NCBI GenBank assembly: GCA_012510865.1
Contig: JAAZHF010000098.1
Span: 1-15,743 of the forward strand
Length of the DNA stretch: 15,743 bases
Origin: Gammaproteobacteria bacterium
GTDB taxonomy: Bacteria > Pseudomonadota > Gammaproteobacteria > Xanthomonadales > Xanthomonadaceae
Direction of reading: 5' to 3'
Shown: in pieces, positions 11,751 through 15,743 of the stretch
How positions within the stretch are numbered: position 1 is the stretch's first letter
Layout of the letters: each line of letters starts with the position of its first letter
Notes under the pieces: model-generated
Told to the model about the DNA's origin: nothing
Seen by the model: the letters and a program-made list of their open reading frames with translations, nothing else
The model's database searches: none
Made by a program: the position numbers and the translations under genes

Positions 11751-12455
11751 AACCTGCAGTCTACCACGCGGACCCGGCGTGCCCGGCGTCGGCGGCGTGA
11801 TCCCCATCGACAGGTAGACGCTGGTCAGCGTGTCGATGCCGATCTCGGCCGGCTTCACCCAGTCCACGGGCACGTAGAGCAGGCCGCCGCCCACGGGGAT
11901 CGGCGACGTGGGCACCAGCACCGTCAGGTACAGCCGGCCGTGGAGCGCGATCGGCTCGGGATTGGGCAGCAGGCCCAGCACGGCCACGCCGTCGCCGCCG
12001 AAGAAGCACCACACCGGGCTCATCGCGCCGATGTCGGCCTGCTGGCGGTCGCCGATCACCGACACGAAGCGCTCGGCGAGCGCATACACGCTGCCCACCA
12101 GCGGGATCCGGCGCATGGTGTTGTCCAGCAGCGCCTTGACCGGCGCCTTCAGGCGCGAGCGCACCAGCAGGCCCAGCAGGTAGACCGCGACCACGGTCAG
12201 CAGCGTCCCCAGCAGCCAGGCCACCATCGGGTGGGCCGCGAACCAGTCGCCGAACACCGTGAACGAGCGGCCGAACAGGCTGCTCGGGCCGAGGACGCGG
12301 TTGACGACGCCCACGGCCCAACCAAGCAGGACCAGCGTCAGCACCAGCGGCAGGACCGCCAGCAGGCCGGTCAGCCAGGTGGCGACGACCGGCGGCAGCC
12401 TGCGCGCAGCGGCGCCGGCGTCCGCGCCGGGCGGCGGTGGCTCGTTCAGTTCCAC
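11736..12455 (-). CDS. DUF502 family inner-membrane protein
   Basis: A 239-residue protein of the DUF502 family (related to plant COV/LCV proteins), whose biochemical function is not established. Two membrane helices are visible at about residues 22-48 (WLTGLLAVLPLVLTLVLLGW) and 75-98 (PMVAWLLGTLLTVVAVYLLG). They are followed by the conserved family region RIPLVGSVYALAERFV (115-130) and a soluble beta-rich part with VLVPTSPIPVGGGLLYVP, a variant of the usual VPTxPNPTSG motif. The start is GTG at 12455, overlapping the end of the lipoprotein gene by 10 bases, so the two are probably coupled. The TAG stop is part of the conserved GGGGAGTAG box of the mntP riboswitch, so the last residues V-G-E are constrained by RNA structure. 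Family assignment is firm; the exact start is less so. Confidence 0.88.
   Translation of the reverse strand: MELNEPPPPGADAGAAARRLPPVVATWLTGLLAVLPLVLTLVLLGWAVGVVNRVLGPSSLFGRSFTVFGDWFAAHPMVAWLLGTLLTVVAVYLLGLLVRSRLKAPVKALLDNTMRRIPLVGSVYALAERFVSVIGDRQQADIGAMSPVWCFFGGDGVAVLGLLPNPEPIALHGRLYLTVLVPTSPIPVGGGLLYVPVDWVKPAEIGIDTLTSVYLSMGITPPTPGTPGPRGRLQVPVGE
11758..11763 (-). promoter_or_regulatory. Possible -10 box for the riboswitch-mntP transcript inside DUF502
   Basis: TAGACT on the minus strand would place the start of transcription at about 11751, immediately before the P1 stem of the riboswitch. It lies inside the last codons of DUF502. No clear -35 is visible, and a TANNNT match can be accidental, but the position is what an aptamer-specific promoter needs. 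Readthrough from the upstream genes is the alternative. Confidence 0.4.
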
Positions 12456-12733
12456 TCGAACAGCTTGAAGTACACCGGCGACACGCCGTCGCGCTCGCCG
12501 TCGACGATGCCGTCGCCGTCGCGGTCGAAGAGATAGAACGTGGCGCCGCGCGAGGGCACCACGCGCAGTGCGCGCAAGCGTCCGTCCACCCGGTACTCGG
12601 TGATGACGTCGCCGTTGGGCTCGGTGCGCGTGGTTTCCACCGCGTCTTCCGGGATCTGGGCGTAGGGATCGGCGGTGCTGGCGCAGGCGCCGAGCTGGAG
12701 GGCGGCTGCGAGCACGGTGGCGTGGCGGTACAT
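12446..12733 (-). CDS. DUF2782 family putative lipoprotein
   Basis: A 95-residue exported protein of unknown function. A signal sequence ends in the lipobox LGAC (Cys17), so it is probably a lipoprotein, although many family members have an ordinary cleaved signal peptide. The rest carries the DUF2782 pattern: EPNGDVITEYRVDGRLRALRV, ATFYLFDRDGDGIVDGE and the C-terminal aromatic end YFKLFEWN. The DRDGDGIVD segment resembles a calcium-binding DxDxDG loop, but it is only one loop and binding is not shown. The start at 12733 is chosen over the longer frame (12817) because GGGGAG (12745-12740) lies 6 bases upstream and the signal peptide starts there. Members of this family are commonly encoded beside polA in gammaproteobacteria, as here, with polA divergent. 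Confidence 0.85.
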   Translation of the reverse strand: MYRHATVLAAALQLGACASTADPYAQIPEDAVETTRTEPNGDVITEYRVDGRLRALRVVPSRGATFYLFDRDGDGIVDGERDGVSPVYFKLFEWN

Positions 12734-12739
12734 GGCGAT

Positions 12740-12745
12740 CTCCCC
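12740..12745 (-). promoter_or_regulatory. Ribosome binding site of the DUF2782 lipoprotein gene
   Basis: GGGGAG on the minus strand, 6 bases before the ATG at 12733. It decides this start over the upstream in-frame ATG at 12817, which would produce an N-terminal extension in front of the signal sequence and would run into the polA start. Confidence 0.65.
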
Positions 12746-12760
12746 GGGGGACTGCCGCCG

Positions 12761-12766
12761 ATTATG
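12761..12766 (-). promoter_or_regulatory. Possible -10 box for the DUF2782-DUF502 transcript
   Basis: CATAAT on the minus strand (5 of 6 matches to TATAAT) would start transcription about 20 bases before the lipoprotein ATG, leaving room for the GGGGAG ribosome binding site. It lies in the 77-base gap shared with the divergent polA promoter. The -35 region is GC-rich and unconvincing. Confidence 0.45.
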
Positions 12767-12797
12767 CGCCAGCCCGGCAGCCCCGGCCGCGCGGACG

Positions 12798-12803
12798 TAG
12801 AAT
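12798..12803 (+). promoter_or_regulatory. Possible -10 box of a leaderless polA promoter
   Basis: TAGAAT (5 of 6 matches to TATAAT) ends 7 bases before the polA ATG at 12811, so transcription should begin at the start codon. The GGGGG run touches the ATG with no spacing and so cannot act as a normal Shine-Dalgarno sequence. No clear -35. Confidence 0.5.
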
Positions 12804-12810
12804 CCGGGGG

Positions 12811-15570
12811 ATGCCACGCCTTGTCCTGATCGACGGTTCGTCCTACCTCTACCGCGCCTTCCACGCGCTGCCGCCGCTGTCGAACGCGGCCGGCGAGCCG
12901 ACCGGGGCCCTGTTCGGCGTGGTCAACATGCTGCGGGCGACGCTCAAGGAGCAGCCCGAGTACCTGGCCTTCGTGGTCGACGCGCCCGGCAGGACCTTCC
13001 GCGACGACCTCTACCCGGCGTACAAGGCCAACCGCCCGCCGATGCCCGACGAGCTCCGCGCCCAGGTGCAGCCGATGTGCGACGTGGTCGAGGCGCTGGG
13101 CATCCGCATCCTGCGCGTGCCCGGCGTGGAGGCCGACGACGTCATCGGCACCCTTGCGCTGGCCGCGGCCGACGAGGGCATCGACGTCACGATCTCGACC
13201 GGTGACAAGGACTTCGCGCAGCTGGTGCGGCCGGGCGTCGCGCTGGTGAACACCATGAGCGGGAGCCGCACCGACCACGCGGCGGTCGTCGAGAAATTCG
13301 GCGTGCGCCCGGACCAGATCGTCGACCTGCTGGCACTGATGGGCGACAGCGTCGACAACATCATCGGGGTCGAGAAATGCGGGCCCAAGACCGCGGCCAA
13401 GTGGCTGGAGGCGCACGGCAGCCTCGACGGCGTGATCGCCGCGGCCGACGGGATCAAGGGCAAGGTGGGCGAGAACCTGCGCGCCGCGCTCGGGCGGCTG
13501 CCCCTCAACCGGACCCTGGCCACGATCCGCACCGACGTGCCGCTGGACCTCGGCCCCACCGACCTCGCCATGCGCACGCCGGACGTGGACTCGCTGCGCC
13601 AGCTGTACGCGCGCTACGGCTTCGTGCAGGCGCTCAAGGAGCTCGACGGCGGGAGCGCCAACGGCGTGGTCCCGGCGCGCGCGGAGATCGCGCGCCCGGG
13701 AAGCGGCTTCGTCGCCCCGGTGGCGGCCGCGGACGCCGCGGTCGACCCGGCCCTCGCCGCGCCCGGCCGGCACGAAACCATCCTCGACGAGGCGGCGCTC
13801 GAGGCCTGGGTCGGGCGCCTGCGCGCCGCCGGGCTGTTCGCCGTCGATACCGAGACCGACTCGCTGGACCCGATGCGCGCGCGCCTGGTCGGCATCAGCG
13901 TCTGCTGCGAGCCCGGCCATGCCGCCTACCTGCCGCTGGCGCACGACTATCCCGGGGCGCCGCCGCAGCTCGAGCGGGCGCGCGCGCTCGAGCTGCTGCG
14001 ACCGCTGCTCGAGGACCCGGCGGTGCGGAAGGTCTGCCAGAACGGCAAGTACGACCTGCAGGTGCTGCGCCGGCACGGCATCGGGCTGGCCGGCTACGCC
14101 GACGACACGCTGCTGGAAAGCTTCGTGCTCGATTCGGGGCGCGCGCGGCACGACATGGACTCGCTCGCCCGGCGCGAACTCGGCTACCAGACCGTCGCCT
14201 ATGCCGACGTGGCGGGCAAGGGCGCGAAGCAGATCCCCTTCTCCCAGGTCGATGTCGCCGAGGCCACGCGCTACGCGGCCGAGGATGCCGACGTCACCCT
14301 GCGCCTGCACCGCGTGCTGTCGTCGCGCCTGGAGGCCGAGCCGGGACTGGCCTCGGTCTACCGCGGGATCGAGATGCCGCTGGTCCCGGTGCTGGCCCGG
14401 GTGGAGGCGAACGGCGTGCTGGTGGATTCCGCCGAACTGCGCCGGCAGGGCGAGGACCTGGGGCGGCGCATGCTCGAACTGCAGCAGCGGGCCACCGCCC
14501 TGGCCGGGCGCAGCTTCAACCTCGACTCGCCGAAGCAGGTGTGCGCGCTGCTCTACGACGAGCTCGGGCTGCCGGCGCTGGTGAAGACGCCCAAGGGGCA
14601 GCCGTCGGCGAACGAGGAGGCGCTCGAAGCGATCGCCGACCTGCACGAACTTCCGCGGGTGATCCTCGACCACCGCAGCATGGCGAAGCTGCGGGGCATG
14701 TACACCGACAAGCTGCCGGAAATGGTCAACCCCGACACCGGGCGACTGCACACCTGCTACCAGCAGGCCGGCGCCGCCACCGGCCGCCTCGCCTCCAGCG
14801 ACCCCAACCTGCAGAACATCCCGATCCGGACCGCGGACGGCCGGCGCATCCGCGCCGCCTTCGTGGCCCCGCCCGGGCGCAGGCTGGTCGCCTGCGACTA
14901 CTCGCAGATCGAGCTCCGGATCATGGCCCATCTCTCCGGGGACGCAGGCCTGCTGTCCGCGTTCGAAGCCGGGGCCGACATCCATCGCGCGACGGCGGCC
15001 GAAGTCTTCGGCCGTCCGATCGACGAGGTGACCGCGGCCGAGCGCCGCGCCGCCAAGGCCATCAACTTCGGACTGATGTACGGCATGGGCGCCTTCGGTC
15101 TGGCGCGCAACCTCGGCATCACCCGCGGCGAGGCGCAGGACTACATCGCGCTGTACTTCTCGCGCTATCCGGGCGTGCGCGACTTCATGGAGCGCACGCG
15201 CCAGCAGGCGCGCGAGCAGGGCTACGTGGAAACCGTGTTCGGCCGGCGGTTGCACCTCGAGTACATCGCCCGCGGCACCCAGGCGCAGCGCGCCGGCGCC
15301 GAGCGCGCCGCCATCAACGCGCCCATGCAGGGCACCGCGGCGGACATCATCAAGCGCGCGATGGTGGCGGTCGACGACTGGCTTTCGGCGCACCGCGACC
15401 GCGCGCTGATGATCCTGCAGGTGCACGACGAACTGGTGTTCGAATGCGATGAGGGCTTCGTCGACACCCTGCTCCGCGAGGTCACCGCGCGGATGTCCGC
15501 GGCCGCCAGCCTCCGCGTTCCCCTCGTGGTCGACGGCGGTTCCGGCGCCAGCTGGGACGAGGCCCACTAG
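12811..15570 (+). CDS. polA: DNA polymerase I
   Basis: A 919-residue repair and Okazaki-fragment-processing polymerase with all three domains, close to the 928 residues of E. coli. The 5' nuclease (1 to about 285) begins LVLIDGSSYLYRAFHALPPL and has GVEADDVIGTLA and TGDKDFAQLV acidic clusters. The 3'-5' proofreading domain (about 320-510) keeps Asp346 and Glu348 (VDTETDSLD), NGKYDLQVL (411-419) and YAAEDADVTLRLH (488-500), so it should be active. The polymerase domain (about 515-919) has motif A DYSQIELRIMAHLSGD (696-711), motif B with Arg745, Lys749, Phe753 and Tyr757 (RRAAKAINFGLMYG) and motif C QVHDELVFE (870-878). YQQAGAATGRLAS (650-662) replaces the more usual YHQAVTATGRLSS, a small variation. 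The gene is transcribed divergently from the DUF2782 lipoprotein and ends 173 bases before the window edge. Confidence 0.98.
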   Translation: MPRLVLIDGSSYLYRAFHALPPLSNAAGEPTGALFGVVNMLRATLKEQPEYLAFVVDAPGRTFRDDLYPAYKANRPPMPDELRAQVQPMCDVVEALGIRILRVPGVEADDVIGTLALAAADEGIDVTISTGDKDFAQLVRPGVALVNTMSGSRTDHAAVVEKFGVRPDQIVDLLALMGDSVDNIIGVEKCGPKTAAKWLEAHGSLDGVIAAADGIKGKVGENLRAALGRLPLNRTLATIRTDVPLDLGPTDLAMRTPDVDSLRQLYARYGFVQALKELDGGSANGVVPARAEIARPGSGFVAPVAAADAAVDPALAAPGRHETILDEAALEAWVGRLRAAGLFAVDTETDSLDPMRARLVGISVCCEPGHAAYLPLAHDYPGAPPQLERARALELLRPLLEDPAVRKVCQNGKYDLQVLRRHGIGLAGYADDTLLESFVLDSGRARHDMDSLARRELGYQTVAYADVAGKGAKQIPFSQVDVAEATRYAAEDADVTLRLHRVLSSRLEAEPGLASVYRGIEMPLVPVLARVEANGVLVDSAELRRQGEDLGRRMLELQQRATALAGRSFNLDSPKQVCALLYDELGLPALVKTPKGQPSANEEALEAIADLHELPRVILDHRSMAKLRGMYTDKLPEMVNPDTGRLHTCYQQAGAATGRLASSDPNLQNIPIRTADGRRIRAAFVAPPGRRLVACDYSQIELRIMAHLSGDAGLLSAFEAGADIHRATAAEVFGRPIDEVTAAERRAAKAINFGLMYGMGAFGLARNLGITRGEAQDYIALYFSRYPGVRDFMERTRQQAREQGYVETVFGRRLHLEYIARGTQAQRAGAERAAINAPMQGTAADIIKRAMVAVDDWLSAHRDRALMILQVHDELVFECDEGFVDTLLREVTARMSAAASLRVPLVVDGGSGASWDEAH

Positions 15571-15610
15571 ACGCGGATCCCCGTTCAGCAGGGGGCGCGT
15601 CGACGGCGTG

Positions 15611-15627
15611 GCCGACCGTTCGTCGGC
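15611..15627 (+). other. Small hairpin downstream of polA
   Basis: GCCGAC-CGTTC-GTCGGC, a perfect 6-bp stem 41 bases after the polA stop. No T-run follows (the next bases are ACGGGGTAAACGG), so it is not a convincing intrinsic terminator; it may only stabilise the 3' end of the mRNA. Confidence 0.3.
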
Positions 15628-15644
15628 ACGGGGTAAACGGCGGC

Positions 15645-15743
15645 TGAATCCAACAGAAAATTAACGGTTTCCTTCACGAACCATCCATGTCCGGAGTGGT
15701 CATATAGCTCGCGACAGATGCAAGGTCTGTCGCAGATCACTCC
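15645..15743 (+). other. AT-richer intergenic stretch with possible promoter and hairpin (start of a small RNA gene?)
   Basis: Base composition drops sharply from the surrounding 70% GC (AACAGAAAATTAACGGTTTCC around 15651-15671). CATATA / TATAGC at 15701-15708 is a possible -10 box. About 5 bases later a perfect hairpin begins: GCGACAGA (15711-15718), loop TGCAAGG, TCTGTCGC (15726-15733). A transcript starting here would open with this hairpin. As I recall, the Xanthomonas small RNA sX13 is encoded in the intergenic region beside polA, so a homologue is possible, but I do not recognise its C-rich loops in the short visible part and the window ends here. Otherwise this could be the upstream region of the next gene. 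Confidence 0.35.

Noticed and set aside
12446..12817. Longer version of the DUF2782 protein starting at 12817
   Set aside because: It would place extra residues before the signal peptide and overlap the polA start; the GGGGAG site supports the start at 12733.
11761..15567. A 1268-codon open frame on the minus strand
   Set aside because: It is the antisense shadow of polA joined to an out-of-frame reading of the DUF2782 and DUF502 genes; no recognisable domain.

Overview
The window (about 70% GC, dense coding on both strands) looks like an ordinary chromosomal segment of a member of the Xanthomonadaceae (Xanthomonas / Lysobacter / Luteimonas type). The reasons are the base composition, a pair of aryl-polyene (xanthomonadin-type) ketosynthase genes, a secreted bacterial dipeptidyl peptidase IV, and the gammaproteobacterial neighbourhood of polA with a DUF2782 gene. 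I see no transposase, integrase, phage gene, CRISPR array, rRNA or tRNA.

Left part (1-5477, all minus strand). An operon reads leftwards: a ketosynthase (2280-1090), a chain-length-factor-like partner that overlaps it by 4 bases (1093-314), and a family 2 glycosyltransferase that overlaps by 8 bases and runs off the window (321-1). This is probably one edge of an aryl polyene pigment cluster. Upstream of it are a secreted DPP IV peptidase (4673-2418) and a YfcG-type glutathione S-transferase gene (5477-4776). The latter is interrupted by one in-frame TAA exactly where the family has a conserved Gln, so it is annotated as a pseudogene.

Middle (5753-10976, plus strand). A large membrane-anchored sensor protein with two PAS domains and intact GGDEF and EAL motifs (c-di-GMP turnover) starts with GTG behind a good ribosome binding site. 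DNA helicase II (uvrD) follows after 49 bases.

Right part (10998-15743). Three minus-strand genes, a DUF2782 lipoprotein, a DUF502 membrane protein and the manganese exporter mntP, lie between uvrD and the divergent polA. Between DUF502 and mntP lies a convincing yybP-ykoY manganese riboswitch. Its invariant GGGGAGTAG box is also the last codons and stop of the DUF502 gene, and a possible promoter sits just upstream inside the coding sequence. This is the most interesting structure in the window. polA is followed by an AT-richer stretch with a possible promoter and a perfect 8-bp hairpin at the window edge, perhaps the start of a small RNA gene.

Functionally the window mixes DNA repair (UvrD and Pol I act together in excision repair), metal homeostasis, c-di-GMP signalling, peptide degradation and pigment synthesis. 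uvrD and polA both have a TANNNT box 6-7 bases before ATG and no spaced Shine-Dalgarno sequence, which suggests leaderless mRNAs. I found no new multi-gene system; the findings are local features.
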